In this document: one piece after another, positions 1-8,912 of the stretch | Position numbering within the stretch: position 1 is the stretch's first letter | Layout of the letters: each line of letters starts with the position of its first letter | NCBI GenBank assembly: GCA_024195265.1 | Contig: JAJLRJ010000011.1 | Location: forward strand, 21,889,095 to 21,953,094 | Direction of reading: 5' to 3' | Source: Dendrophyllia cribrosa | Lineage: Eukaryota > Cnidaria > Anthozoa > Scleractinia > Dendrophylliidae | DNA: 64,000 bases | The notes under the pieces: model-generated | The model's database searches: none | What the model was told of the DNA's origin: nothing | Seen by the model: the letters and a program-made list of their open reading frames with translations, nothing else | Translations under genes and position numbers: made by a program

Positions 1-1368
1 ATAGCTATCATCGGATTTGATTTGCGGTTTCATTGCGGTTTCACCGCTTTTGCACTCTCTGTCACTATATGAGATTACGTACAAACTCCCGTGGACGCCT
101 GAAGAAAAACAATAGCGCATACATGTATAATTAATGTATGGGGTTGTACGGAAATCTTACCCTGATTTATATTTCATTGTATAAAAATTGATCTGATCGA
201 ACACGCAAGGGTTCAGCGATGTATTTTGTTACGAATAGTCTTACGCATTTGTACATGAAGATTTTTGATAGATGTTCCGTAGAAAAGAAGCCTGCTAGTG
301 AACACTTGCGTCGCTGCACTTTGAATTTTATAATTCGGAATACCGTACGTATAAACATTTATATTACTCGCCAGTCAGTGCCGATCGAGTCAGTATATTT
401 TTGTAGGCCTCACTGACTTCGACGGCTCTCCACTGAGTCGAGCTGAGGCTTGAAGGAACTTCTAAACAGGATATGGATTGGAAAATTATGCTTGATTAAA
501 CGGCCTCACCGGCCGGAATGTTATTTTGTTTTTGTGAAATAATATTAATCTTAACAATAAGCGCTTTCATTGAAAACAACATCCCTTGACGTACCCTTTC
601 CGATGTCGGCGAACAAATTTCGTGTATTTCGCCGGCCTATTTTCCTCTGGAGCAAAATAAAGCTTTGTTACACCCTCTGTTATCGAAGAATTCTAATATC
701 TCGTATGTTTGAGGCCGCTCGCCACATAATATTGTCCACCTCTAGCGACGTCTCTTGTCAGCTCTCTTGTTCTCTATATTCCCGCAGCAGTTTGTACAAC
801 TATTTACGTCACGGTGTAATATGACACTGGTTTTGGCCGCGCACAAATTGGAGCCACTTTTTAGCGCCAACAACCTAACTTTGAGACCATAAAAAAAGCG
901 TTTCGCATCGTCCCTGACACTTTAAACCTTTTATTCCAAGGTCTAAAAAGGTGAAACTTTCGATACATCAAAAAGTAAATTTCATTTCATAGGCACTTTA
1001 AAGCAGACGAAAAGGACAAATTCGTCTGGTTGGTGGATAAAATAAATTTCCAGAAGATCGGTGACCAAACAGTGCTGCCTGTAGACAATTCAAGATCAAC
1101 TTTACATGTAAACTTACAGGATATCCAAAATATTCAAGAGCAAAAATTAAAGCTTAAACTCTTTTAAATTTAAAGGTCATAACATAGGTCACTGGTGAAC
1201 GATAATATGAAAATTCTCGCAAAAATTTTGTGCGTCATGTTCGATTCCCTCCAAATTTTGAACAAAGCGTGACAGCATTCTAAGCCAATCACTGTGCGAG
1301 TTTGAGCTGGACAGCTCGCGACTTGAATACATGACGTGTTTTCAAAAACCTTAAAAGCATAATTCAAG
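1..1368. other. Intergenic, no supported gene
   Basis: AT-rich sequence. The open frames here are short (under about 85 codons), have no recognisable domain, and overlap each other on both strands as expected by chance. A small stem-loop can form around 925-955 (ACCTTTTA pairing with TAAAAAGGT). I see no repeat boundary or RNA gene. Confidence 0.5.
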
Positions 1369-1444
1369 ATGGCTTCCGCCGCGAAGAGATCTGGAAGTCC
1401 GAGTTTTGCAACGGATATTTACAGAAGGAAGTGACAATGAAGGA

Positions 1445-1506
1445 ATGTCTGGTGGTGAAGAGTCAGAAATTGATCGGCAACTAACGGATTCGAGGGAAGA
1501 ATCAAG
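1445..1506 (+). other. Possible short 5' coding exon with splice donor (weak)
   Basis: An acidic, Ser/Glu-rich frame opens at ATG 1445 (MSGGEESEIDRQLTDSREES) and runs into AG|GTAAGA, with the GT at 1507-1508, a good donor match. Another ATG in good context (caagATGG) lies upstream at 1369, but its frame stops after 21 codons. A pyrimidine-rich acceptor-like site ends near 2210 (tttatttcag), but joining it to this donor gives a stop almost at once. The codon pattern and donor resemble a first exon. Without a partner exon or a known domain this is only a candidate. Confidence 0.18.
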
Positions 1507-1508
1507 GT

Positions 1509-2372
1509 AAGAAACTTATAAGAGTTGAGTCGAGTTTAGCACGTGGTCGAATTGGAATTCATGTTTCGATTTACTTTTGGAAAGATATCTGGATGATAAA
1601 GGGGTTTTTACAACAACAGGGTGACATTGGTCGTTGATTGCGTTGAAATTGAAACGCTGTTTTTGTTGATGTTGTCGTCATAGTCAACATTCGAAATTCA
1701 ACCGAAAGTAAAACCTTGTGCGTAGAAAGGTAACATTTTTTACCTTGTTGCGCATTCAGTTCTAAACGGCCAATAAAAAAAAATGTTTGTTACCAGAGCT
1801 ACACGAGACGCAATTAAAAAAAAAACCTGTGGAGCTCTGGGGACGAGAATGGGATAAACCTTACCTCATGCCGCTTCGCGCATGAGTAATAACGCGACGT
1901 TTAAAGCAAGAAATATTTCACCATTTGACTATTCAATGTGTGTAGAGTTGACTCTGAAAATATGCATTTAAGGGTTATAGGCACTTTAATTAAGCCCCGT
2001 TTGCTCGTGTATTTAAATGGCAAAAGCCTACAGTTTCCACCCATGTGGGAAGCTAGACAGTTTTAGCACGATTGCGCATGTGCGTGCTTGGTCCTGCTTG
2101 TTTCAGTTGGCGATCAAGCTGTGTACAGCTTCTTGTTTGTAAGCATAAACAGATTGTGATGGTGTGTAGCCATTCAAAGTTAATGCTTTTTTTTCCACTT
2201 TTTATTTCAGATTATGAAGCTCAAATTTGTTGCATCGTATTATTAATAACACCTATCATTATTGGAATTAACAATTTTGTGTCCTGTTGTCATTATGACA
2301 ACAGTTAATGCTTACAGCGACCAAAACACCCCGCGTGAACGCCTCCAAGGGGCGTCTTGTTTTTTTAACATC
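1509..2372. other. Intergenic, no supported gene
   Basis: No domain-bearing ORF and no clear repeat. It contains A-runs, a splice-acceptor-like pyrimidine tract ending near 2210, and scattered short frames. A 78-codon frame at 2072-2308 has no recognisable similarity and is probably chance. Confidence 0.45.
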
Positions 2373-2384
2373 TTAACAAACGAT

Positions 2385-2582
2385 TTGACAATAAAAATCT
2401 GCGATAAAATATTATAAAACATAACACGACGTTTCGACGTTTTCAGAACGTCATTATCAAGTGAAAATGAAATAATGAAATCGAGTATATATAATAGAAA
2501 GATGAATAAATTAAAAAGCATTGAAAGTCAAACAAAGAGTTTGGCCCTAATGGAGTCACTCTGGGTGTTTAAATTGGGTCTT
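2385..2582 (-). repeat. PLE pseudo-LTR, left inverted arm
   Basis: Its reverse complement matches 2834-3041 with few differences. It holds the tail of the PLE coding region and the 3' non-coding end (ending in ...TTTTTATTGTCAA on the minus strand), plus a GAAACGTC-containing hairpin at 2426-2462. Its outer end abuts the 12-bp direct repeat at 2373-2384. Confidence 0.75.
2426..2462 (-). ncRNA. Hammerhead-ribozyme-like motif in PLE pseudo-LTR
   Basis: On the minus strand, a TTGATAAT box is followed by a perfect GACGTT/AACGTC stem, then GAAAC and GTC. This order (CUGANGA-like box, stem II, GAAA, cleavage-site triplet) is that of type I hammerhead ribozymes, which are reported in PLE LTRs. The 5' core departs from consensus at two positions, so self-cleavage is doubtful. 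The right arm carries the same motif at 2955-2992 on the plus strand with a mismatch in the stem. Confidence 0.3.
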
Positions 2583-2589
2583 ACTGTTT

Positions 2590-2943
2590 TTATGTACAAC
2601 ATTTCATAAACAAGACAATCCCATTTCGTGCAACTTTTTTTAAGCATTCTAAACTGGCTCTCATTGAGTAAGTCAATTTCCCATGGGTATCTCTCAGGTG
2701 GCGACCAATGGCAGAGTATCGATGATCAGCAATGCGTTGAAACAAATGACGCGTCGTATATCCGACGTAATTTGAATCACACAAATCACATTTAAAACAG
2801 TAAACAACACTATGCTGATTTACGATGCGTGGCTTGAGACCCAATTTAAACACCCAGAGTGACTCCATTAGGGCCAAACTCTTTGTTTGACTTTCAATGC
2901 CTTTTAATTTCTTCATCTTTCTATTATATATACTCGATTTCAT
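2590..2943 (-). pseudogene. PLE GIY-YIG endonuclease C-terminal fragment
   Basis: The minus-strand frame holds a compact GIY-YIG nuclease segment of the Penelope type. VVYCFKCDLCDSNYVGYTTR gives the GIY-like and YVG strands after a Cys pair, followed by LFQRIADH and an RHLRDTHG block. In PLEs this domain follows the reverse transcriptase and nicks target DNA. Here the RT part is missing. The first ~35 residues of the frame are antisense sequence from the inverted right arm and are not natural protein. The frame stops early at 2590. The usual C-terminal coding sequence continues in another frame into the left arm, which indicates a frameshift. It is a non-functional relic. Confidence 0.7.
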
Positions 2944-3065
2944 TATTTCATTTTCACTTGATAATGACGTTCTGGAAACGACGAAACGTCGTGTTATGTT
3001 GTTTTATAATATTTTATCGCAGATTTTTATTGTCAAATGTTTTACCAAATCTTTACTTATTCGAA
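2834..3065 (+). repeat. PLE pseudo-LTR, right inverted arm
   Basis: Reverse-complement partner of 2385-2582. It begins at the coding tail (gacccaatttaaacaccc...) and continues through the 3' non-coding end. It extends about 25-30 bp beyond the sequence shared with the left arm before the direct repeat at 3066-3077. Differences from the left arm include a changed stem base in the GAAAC-containing hairpin (2955-2992). Confidence 0.72.
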
Positions 3066-3077
3066 TTAACAAACGAT

Positions 3078-3520
3078 ATCGAATAAATTCCATAACAAAT
3101 CAGTTCCCAGAAAAGGCGAGGGAATAACTGCAAAATGATATTTAGAGTACTGTAACGTTGATTCTGCAGGTGGGTCAGGAGAGGAGGAGGGTCCTATGGA
3201 AAGGTGAATTTATAAGGTTGTTCTCTCATGTGCGCTTCAGAGAAAAAGAGGTGGACTTTTGATAATGCTACAAGCATTTAAATGTGAGTAAATCGTATCT
3301 GGAATCCCGGATAACTGGAAATCCCTTGGCAGGAAACGGAGATTCAGTTATTATCAAGCAGCATAAAATCATTTATTTTTGCAGGAGCAGATTACCCTCG
3401 TTTTTACAATAAATTTTTTATGCTCTTTGATTCTTTCTTCCGCAATTACTAATAAATAGCGGTGTTTTGCATTCGCTAAACTCTGTTTGCTGGGTACGAT
3501 ATTTCAACTTGGCTTCCGGA
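3078..3520. other. Intergenic, no supported gene
   Basis: AT-rich, with no coding signal or RNA gene. A purine-rich stretch (aggagaggaggagggtcc, around 3178-3196) and a G-rich run leading into the repeat at 3521 are the only compositional features. Confidence 0.45.
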
Positions 3521-3610
3521 GAGGGGGAGGGGGACTCCCATATAAAGATGACGGGGGTGATCATCGTATCTTTTAGGGGTTAGAAATCATGGTCTGGTAC
3601 CACTAAGGAT
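3521..3610 (-). repeat. MITE-like fragment, GGTACC family (copy 1)
   Basis: This stretch (gactcccatataaagatga, then a G-run and the word CTTTTAGGGG) matches the reverse complement of the right end of the complete copy at 12060-12348, including the terminal CATATAAA-ATGACGGGGGTG and a tggtaccactaagg subunit. Only one end is recognisable, so it is a solo end or a truncated copy. Confidence 0.55.
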
Positions 3611-3837
3611 ACGAAGGAAAGTGCTTTACGTACAATGTTTTACACTTGCTTCGGCCGAGTTTGGAGAACATTTTTTGATATTTGACGCGTTTTTGTGGTT
3701 GAATCGGCGGAACTCCATTTTTTACGACGCTTTGGGGAGTCAAGAAGAGGCAAAATGGGCAATCTCCCGGATTTGATTTTGTTAGCTTGGCATCAAACAG
3801 TGGAATCTTAACTATTCAACTTTTTTTTTTTATTTCA
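3611..3837. other. Intergenic, no supported gene
   Basis: Unique-looking sequence between the MITE fragment and the nested element. A T-run (3821-3832) precedes the TA that flanks the outer inverted-repeat element. Confidence 0.4.
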
Positions 3838-3946
3838 TAGACTGCAAAACAGTCGTTTTTTTCCGCTGGCTCACTCGCAAAGGCGCGAAGCGCCAAAAGC
3901 GTCTGAAGCGTGGATACCCGCGCGCGAAGCACGCGAGCCTCACACG

Positions 3947-4043
3947 TGTTATGTTATGCATAGTCTGGGTACCCTGTGATATTCGGGGGGCCCAGGGGCA
4001 GTCGCCATCTGGATCCTAGATTGAGTTCAGTTTATATCTAACG
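3947..4043 (+). repeat. 5' LTR of the gypsy element
   Basis: 97 bp, starting TGTTATGTTATGC and aligning without gaps to 7702-7798. The differences are C/T and G/A internal changes plus the last base (G here, A in the 3' LTR), so the canonical CA end is lost at this side. It is unusually short for a gypsy LTR, and I see no convincing TATA box inside it. Confidence 0.9.
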
Positions 4044-4056
4044 TGGTGTCAGAAGT
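4044..4056 (+). other. Primer-binding site
   Basis: TGGTGTCAGAAGT begins at the first base after the 5' LTR, the position and TGG start expected for a tRNA 3'-end complement that primes minus-strand synthesis. I do not assign the tRNA. Confidence 0.65.
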
Positions 4057-4067
4057 AAAGCAATAAT

Positions 4068-4490
4068 ATGGATAAGTTACAGCCTCCGAGTGTCCTTGTA
4101 CTCACAGGAAATTTAGCGGAAAACTGGCGGCGTTTTAAGCCGCAATTTCAGATTTACGAAGTAGCGTCAGGCCTAGCAAGAAAAGATGGAAAGGTTCGAG
4201 CGATGACATTGTTACACGTGGCGGGACCAGAGGCCTTAGAAGTTTACAACACGTTTCAGTGGGCCAGTGATGGCGATGAGAATAAAGTGGATAAAATAAT
4301 GGAGCAGTTTGAGCGGTACTGTAATCCGAGGAAGAACTTAACTTTTGAAAGACATTCATTCTTTTCAAGGAATCAACTTGATGGGGAGTCGATTGACGCG
4401 TACGTGACTGACTTACGTAACAAGGCAGCAAGATGTGAATTCGGTGATTTGAAGGATGGATTGATCCGTGATCGGATTGTTTGTGCATAA
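4068..4490 (+). pseudogene. gag fragment of the gypsy element
   Basis: 141 codons including the stop, starting at ATG 4068, 25 bp after the 5' LTR. It resembles the N-terminal capsid region of Ty3/gypsy Gag: an NWRRFKPQFQIYEVASG segment, and ERHSFFSRNQ...GESIDAYVTDLR typical of the retrotransposon gag domain. It ends in a stop at 4488-4490. Further on in the same frame, 4527-4556 encodes a partial zinc knuckle (CFKCGQQRH; the last Cys is missing), ended by TAA at 4557. So there is a sizeable deletion between capsid and knuckle, and the knuckle itself is cut. Gag would package element RNA; this copy cannot make a complete product. Confidence 0.85.
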
Positions 4491-4575
4491 ATGATGACAC
4501 AGTGACGAACAGTCCTTCTTCATTGGTGCTTTAAGTGCGGGCAACAAAGGCACAGATAATGAATGGTACATAAAT

Positions 4576-5781
4576 TTGAAAGTTAAGGAAAGGTACATAT
4601 CATTGAAGATTGACACTGGAGCTCAGTGCAATGTCATCCCTGAAAGCATTTGTAAGGAAGTGGGTATTGTTTGTGGCAGTAAAAAGGGGTCGAGACTTGT
4701 TTCCTATTCTGGTCATGAAATCAAAACAGTGGGCAAGAGTGATGTGGCAGTTGAGTACAAAGGAAGATATCAGGTGATTGAGTTTCAGGTGGTTGATGCA
4801 GATGTCATACCGGTATTAGGGCTGCAAACCGCCACTGACCTTCAGTTAATACAGAGATTATATACTTTAGCATCAAGCGGTACACAGGAGACCAAACCAG
4901 AAATACTCGGTACCTATGCAGATCAGTTCAGAGGCATTGGAGCACTTCCAGGTGAATATGAGATAAAGATTGATGAAAGTGCAACTCCAGTAGTACACCC
5001 ACCAAGGCGGATCCCATACATGTTAAAAGACAAAGTCAAGGCTGAACTATGTCGGATGGAAGAGATGGGTATTATCACAAAGGTTGAACAACCTACCAAG
5101 TGGGTCAACCCAATCGTTGTAGTTCGAAAGCCAAATGGAGATGTCCGTATCTGCCTTGATCCTGTTGATTTGAATAAAGCGGTAAAGAGAGAACATTACC
5201 CCTTAAAAACAATGGAAGAGGTAGCTGCAAGTATGTCAAAAGCAACAGTTTTTTTAACCCTTGATGCTACATCAGGATTCTACCAGATCAAGTTGGCCGA
5301 GGAAAGTACTTGGCTTACTACGTTCAACACACCCTTCGGCAGATTTAAATTTGAGAGGTTGCCATTTGGTCTGGTATCAGCCCCAGAGGTTTTTCAAAGG
5401 GCCATGTCTGAGATGTTTGAGGACATTGAGAAATGTAAAGTGATTGTTGATGATTTGTTAGTGTGGGGCAAGAATACAGAGGATCATGATCACACTCTGA
5501 AGCAGGTGTTGAAGAGAGCAGCAGAGAATGATTTAAGATTTAATGAGCAAAAGTGCAAGTTTCACAGGCAGGAAGTTGAATATGTGGGACATGTTTTTGG
5601 GACTGATGGCTTGAGACCAAGTCCAGACAGAATTCAAGCCATTTTGAATATGCCACTTCCACAAGACAAAACAAGCCTACAAAGATTTATGGGTATGGTG
5701 AACTACCTGCATAAGTTTATTCCTAATTTGGCTAGCATTAATAAACCACTTCGTGAGCTGCTGGAGAAGACAGTGGAGTAG
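4576..5781 (+). pseudogene. pol, part 1: protease and reverse transcriptase
   Basis: The frame is open from about 4558 and lies in a different frame from gag. The reading begins inside pol, so no native start codon is implied. The aspartic protease active site DTGA is at 4612-4623 (IDTGAQCNVIP). The RT follows: an LDPVDLNKAVKREHYPL block, motif A LTLDATSGFYQIK with its Asp near 5263, LPFGLVSAPEVFQRAM, and the catalytic VDD at 5446-5454 (CKVIVDDLLVWG). The connection domain GHVFGTDGLRPSPDRIQAI follows, then FMGMVNYLHKFIPNLA. The frame ends at an in-frame TAG (5779-5781) just before RNase H. It copies element RNA into DNA in intact relatives; here it is interrupted. Confidence 0.9.
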
Positions 5782-5787
5782 CACTGG

Positions 5788-6840
5788 ATGGAAGCACAGC
5801 AGAAAGCGTACGAAGACCTTATCACCTGTATCACTCAAGCACCGGTTCTTAAGTATTTTGATGTGAATGAAGAGGTCATTGTATCTGTTGATGCCTCCTC
5901 AGAGGGTGTGGGTGCCTGTTTGCTGCAAGGGAACCAACCAGTAGCCTATGCATCAAGAGCACTGAACAATGCCGAGCGAAATTATGCTCAAATAGAAAAG
6001 GAAATGTTAGCTATTGTGTTTGGCACCAGCAAATTTCACCAGTACATTTATGGGAAAACAGTTATGGTAGAAAGCGACCTTAAACCTCTAGAGAGTTTGT
6101 TCAAGAAACCATTGTCTATGGCCCCGCAGCGCATTCAACGAATGATGCTTCGTGTACAACAGTATGACCTGATAGTCAAGTACAGACCTGGTGACCAATT
6201 GTACATTGCAGATACCCTTAGCCGTGCTAGTCAGTTGGAGTCTACATCACAGGCAGATGAGTTTGAAGTCCATTTGCTTGTACAAATTTCAAAAGAAAAG
6301 GCTGATGAGTTTAAGAGAGAGACGGACAGTGATCCAGTGTTATCCAAACTGAAGAAAGTGATATTAACAGGCTGGCCTGAGAACAGGTCAGAAGTGGAGC
6401 CAGAATTACAAGATTACTGGAACTTTAGAGATGAACTGTGTATATGTGATGGACTGTTGATGAAAGGTGATCGTCTTATCACTCCATATTGTTTGCGAGA
6501 TGAAATGCTTGAGAAAATTCATGGCAGTCACCTAGGGGTGGAAAAATGTCTCAGCAGGGCAAGAGAGGGTTTGTTCTGGCCCAATATAAGCAAGAACATT
6601 AAAGAAAAAGTTGCCAGTTGTGGAGTTTGTAATAAGTACAGGAACTATCAAGTCAAGGAGCCCTTGCTACCACATCCAGTTCCTGATCGACCTTGGCAGG
6701 TGTTAGCTGTAGACATGTTTGTCCTTGCTCAAGGGAAATTTGTTGTGCTCGTGGATTATTACTCAAAGTACTTTGAACTGACACAGCTCAAAGACAGCAC
6801 AAGTGCCTCTGTCATCAACTGTCTAAAACAGCATATGTGA
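5788..6840 (+). pseudogene. pol, part 2: RNase H and integrase N-terminal half
   Basis: Same frame as part 1, resuming after the TAG. RNase H is seen as VSVDASSEGVGACL (first Asp at 5890-5892), NYAQIEKEMLAIVFG, VESDLKPLESLF and a YRPGDQLYIADTLSRA end. The integrase His-Cys zinc region follows (HGSHLGVEKC...SCGVCNKYRN), then the first catalytic Asp at 6712-6714 (LAVDMF). The frame is cut by TGA at 6838-6840 inside the catalytic core. Nothing suggests programmed readthrough; both stops look like single-base decay. Confidence 0.9.
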
Positions 6841-6894
6841 AGACATGGAATACCGGAGGTTCTCCATTCAGATAATGGCACTGAATGTAGCAGT

Positions 6895-7560
6895 TTGGAA
6901 TTTCAACAGTTTGCCAAACAGTATCAATTTCAGCATGTTACTTCATCACCGAGATTTCCTCAGAGCAATGGCTTAGTGGAACGTACAGTACAAACAGCCA
7001 AGAAACTGCTCAAAAAAGCATATGAGGATAACAAAGATCCCTATTTAGCAATCTTGGAGTTACGCAATACTCCAATTCCTGGAGTTGGACTTTCTCCCAC
7101 TCAGTTGCTTATGGGACGTCGCACAAGAAGCATCATCCCTATTAAGAATACCTTGCTAAAGCCAATGGCCTACGACCCCAGTGAAGTTCAGCAAGTGCTG
7201 AAAGGAAAACAGCAAGTTCAGAAGAAGTATTTTGATCAAAGCTGCAAGTCTCTCGAACCATTAAAACCTGGAGATAGTATCAGGGTGCGTCAGAGAGGAA
7301 CCTGGGAACCAGCAGTGAAAGCGAATGAACATCATTACAGACGAAACCGGAGGGATATTCTGAAGACACAAGAAACCCCATTACATGAAGACTCGTCCAG
7401 TGAAGTAGCGGAGGACACCAACAGCAGAGACCCTGTTGCAGACCAACTACCTAATCACCCTAGGGACGAGTCTGATAGTGAACTCACATCAGCTACATCT
7501 CCCATTATCAGTAGAGTCAGTGGTCGAGTCATCCACGTACCCTTGCGTTACCGAGAATGA
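6895..7560 (+). pseudogene. pol, part 3: integrase C-terminal half
   Basis: Same frame as the preceding parts; the open frame really resumes at 6841 (RHGIPEVLHSDNG). The second catalytic Asp is at 6871-6873 and the Glu at 6979-6981 (SNGLVERTVQ), 35 residues apart, which is the D-D-35-E spacing of retroviral-type integrases. After the core come NTPIPGVGLSPTQLLMGRR and a basic tail with a GDSIRVRQRGTWEPA segment. It ends VPLRYRE-stop at 7560. The active-site residues are all present, although the polyprotein is broken upstream. Confidence 0.88.
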
Positions 7561-7701
7561 TTTCATTTGTCTGAATGACATTGAACACTGAACATTTTAA
7601 TAGCAAAATGAGAACATGTTTCTAACATTTAGTTTTCTTTGTTATAGGACTGCTCACAGTTTTGCTATATTTGTTATTCAGTTAAGGGTTATAGAGAAAG
7701 A
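7561..7701 (+). other. 3' untranslated segment and polypurine tract of the gypsy element
   Basis: Non-coding, AT-rich. The last bases before the 3' LTR (agggttatagagaaaga) are mostly purine, the expected position of a plus-strand primer tract. Confidence 0.5.
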
Positions 7702-7798
7702 TGTTATGTTATGCATAGTCTGGGTACTCTGTGATATTCGGGGAGCCCAGGGGCAGTCGCCATCTGGATCCTAGATTGAGTTCAGTTTATATCTAACA
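7702..7798 (+). repeat. 3' LTR of the gypsy element
   Basis: 97 bp, ending ...ATCTAACA and followed at once by ACACG, the right copy of the target duplication. TG...CA ends are intact here. Confidence 0.9.
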
Positions 7799-7915
7799 AC
7801 ACGGGCGTCTCTCCCCAGTCCCACTCTCCATATTCACACTCGTTCCAGAAATTTCGTTCAAAGACCGCGCGCATTCGTATGACCAACGTAAAAAATACGA
7901 CTGTTTTGCAGTCTA

Positions 7916-8309
7916 TTTATTTCTCTTCTGTCTCAATCTCTTGCGTTAATTTAGGATAGGTGTTTGCCGCGAAGGGTTTAAACCCTGACCCTATTTAATC
8001 GTAAAAAATTAAAAATTGATACCTTTCTGTACATGGAAAGTTTAGCTTCAGGCATATAATACTAGACAGAGCCTAGTTTCATTGATACGCCATCATAACA
8101 ATATCTTTTTCGTTTTTCTGGGTGTTTATGTACTGTATACAATTTAAAGGAACCTCACCATGGATTATATCAAAGGCTCCTGTGAGCCAACCTGTGAATA
8201 AGAAATGGTAACGCGTAACGCAATATTGCGGTTAGTTTATGTCTTTATACTGACACGGTTCGATATTTATTTAAAATTAAACGTAACGAGTTTTGAAGAA
8301 CGACAAAGG
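7916..8309. other. Intergenic, no supported gene
   Basis: AT-rich. Contains short frames only; no repeat or RNA gene recognised. Confidence 0.4.
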
Positions 8310-8316
8310 AAAAAAA
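8310..8316 (-). terminator. Pol III-type T-run terminator
   Basis: Seven consecutive T on the minus strand, immediately 3' of the tRNA-like unit. Confidence 0.5.
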
Positions 8317-8400
8317 GGTTCACGGCGAGATTTGAACTCGAGCCGTCTGAAGGCTGTTTGATTGCCATAACATGAACTACGTCACTAGGCCACAAAAACC
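8317..8400 (-). tRNA. tRNA-derived Pol III unit (probable tRNA pseudogene or SINE head)
   Basis: On the minus strand the A box TGGCCTAGTGACG and the B box GAGTTCAAATCTC (GTTCAAATC) are at tRNA-like positions. The ends can form an acceptor-like stem (GTTTTTG with CGTGAAC; one U-U mismatch and two G-U pairs), and the T arm has four of five pairs around TTCAAAT. The D arm and anticodon arm do not fold convincingly, so I cannot assign an anticodon. A run of seven T follows directly (8316 to 8310 on this strand), as for a Pol III terminator. The signal is clear enough for a tRNA-derived element, but a functional tRNA is unlikely. Confidence 0.5.
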
Positions 8401-8912
8401 TAAGAAGAGTAAAATTTTATTATTAAAACGTAGATATGCAGTAAAACACGTATTAAAATTTTGCATTAAAAGACTCCAAAAAACATCTTTAATCTCATTG
8501 TTGTTTGTATTCGTTCACAACAAATTAGTTGTTGTTATCGCTGGATTCAAGTTGTTGTTGTTACGCAACGCATTCGTAACAAAACATTACCTCACCGTTT
8601 ATTTCAAACTTGACCTAGTGGACCGTGCGTTTCTTTGAATCAGCAGTTTTTTCTCGCCCGCCATTTTTTAAAGAAAGGGTTGTTATTCGTTTTTCTTGGC
8701 AGCCGTGTACCTTGCCCTTAAATCTTAAGTTTATTAAATAAACGTTTGAGGGGCTTACTTACAACTTCCTTTATTATACCCGGCGTTTATTCGGGGCCCG
8801 GCGTTTAATTGAGAAAATACGGTATATTTGATCACCAACACTTACCCCAGGATAGCGAATTTTGATACGTCTTGACCAATCGTGTAATTCCTAGGAGTGG
8901 AAAAAACTTTGA
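8401..8912. other. Intergenic, with a short direct repeat
   Basis: An 88-codon Lys/Leu-rich frame at 8372-8638 overlaps the tRNA-like unit and has no domain signal; I do not call it a gene. At 8779-8807 the word CCCGGCGTTTA occurs twice, 18 bp apart, in a GC-rich island within AT-rich sequence; this looks like part of a dispersed repeat. Confidence 0.4.

Larger units (their letters stand above)
2385..3065 (-). mobile_element. Fold-back Penelope-like retroelement fragment
   Basis: The unit carries the 3' end of a PLE on the minus strand (GIY-YIG coding region plus 3' pseudo-LTR, about 2833 down to 2385). Joined head-on at about 2834 is an inverted copy of its last ~210 bp, running on the plus strand to about 3065. 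The two arms are near-identical reverse complements. The whole unit is flanked by the 12-bp direct repeat TTAACAAACGAT (2373-2384 and 3066-3077), which fits a target-site duplication and therefore one insertion event. PLEs are known to produce 5'-truncated copies with a partial inverted copy at the 5' side. The RT domain is absent, so this is a dead copy. Confidence 0.75.
3947..7798 (+). mobile_element. Ty3/gypsy LTR retrotransposon, degraded
   Basis: Full-length structure of 3.85 kb. It has two 97-bp LTRs (3947-4043 and 7702-7798), a perfect 5-bp target duplication ACACG (3942-3946 and 7799-7803), a primer-binding site directly after the left LTR, and gag followed by pol. The order protease, RT, RNase H, integrase is diagnostic of Ty3/gypsy. 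The LTRs differ at about 3 of 97 positions, so the insertion is fairly recent. Coding capacity is destroyed by a deletion in gag and by two in-frame stops in pol (5779-5781 and 6838-6840). No envelope-like ORF is present. Confidence 0.93.
3840..7913. mobile_element. TA-flanked inverted-repeat (MITE-like) element split by the gypsy insertion
   Basis: The left end, GACTGCAAAACAGTCGT from 3840, is the exact reverse complement of the right end ACGACTGTTTTGCAGTC at 7897-7913, apart from a near-terminal base in the following T/A tract. TA dinucleotides lie just outside both ends (3838-3839 and 7914-7915), as expected for Tc1/mariner-type targets. Removing the LTR retrotransposon and one copy of its 5-bp duplication leaves an element of roughly 220 bp, rich in CGCG words with no ORF. 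The superfamily is inferred only from the TA and the inverted termini. Each terminus is also an internal palindrome (GACTG...CAGTC). Confidence 0.7.

Noticed and set aside
2859..3127. Phe/Leu-rich ORFs on the plus strand
   Set aside because: They are reverse-strand and antisense readings of the PLE pseudo-LTR arm.
5776..6843. Programmed stop-codon readthrough in gypsy pol
   Set aside because: The two stops lie inside or between pol domains, not at the gag-pol border, and gag is itself broken, so random decay is simpler.
8372..8638. 88-codon Lys/Leu-rich ORF
   Set aside because: Starts inside the tRNA-like unit, has low-complexity codon content from AT-rich DNA, and shows no domain.
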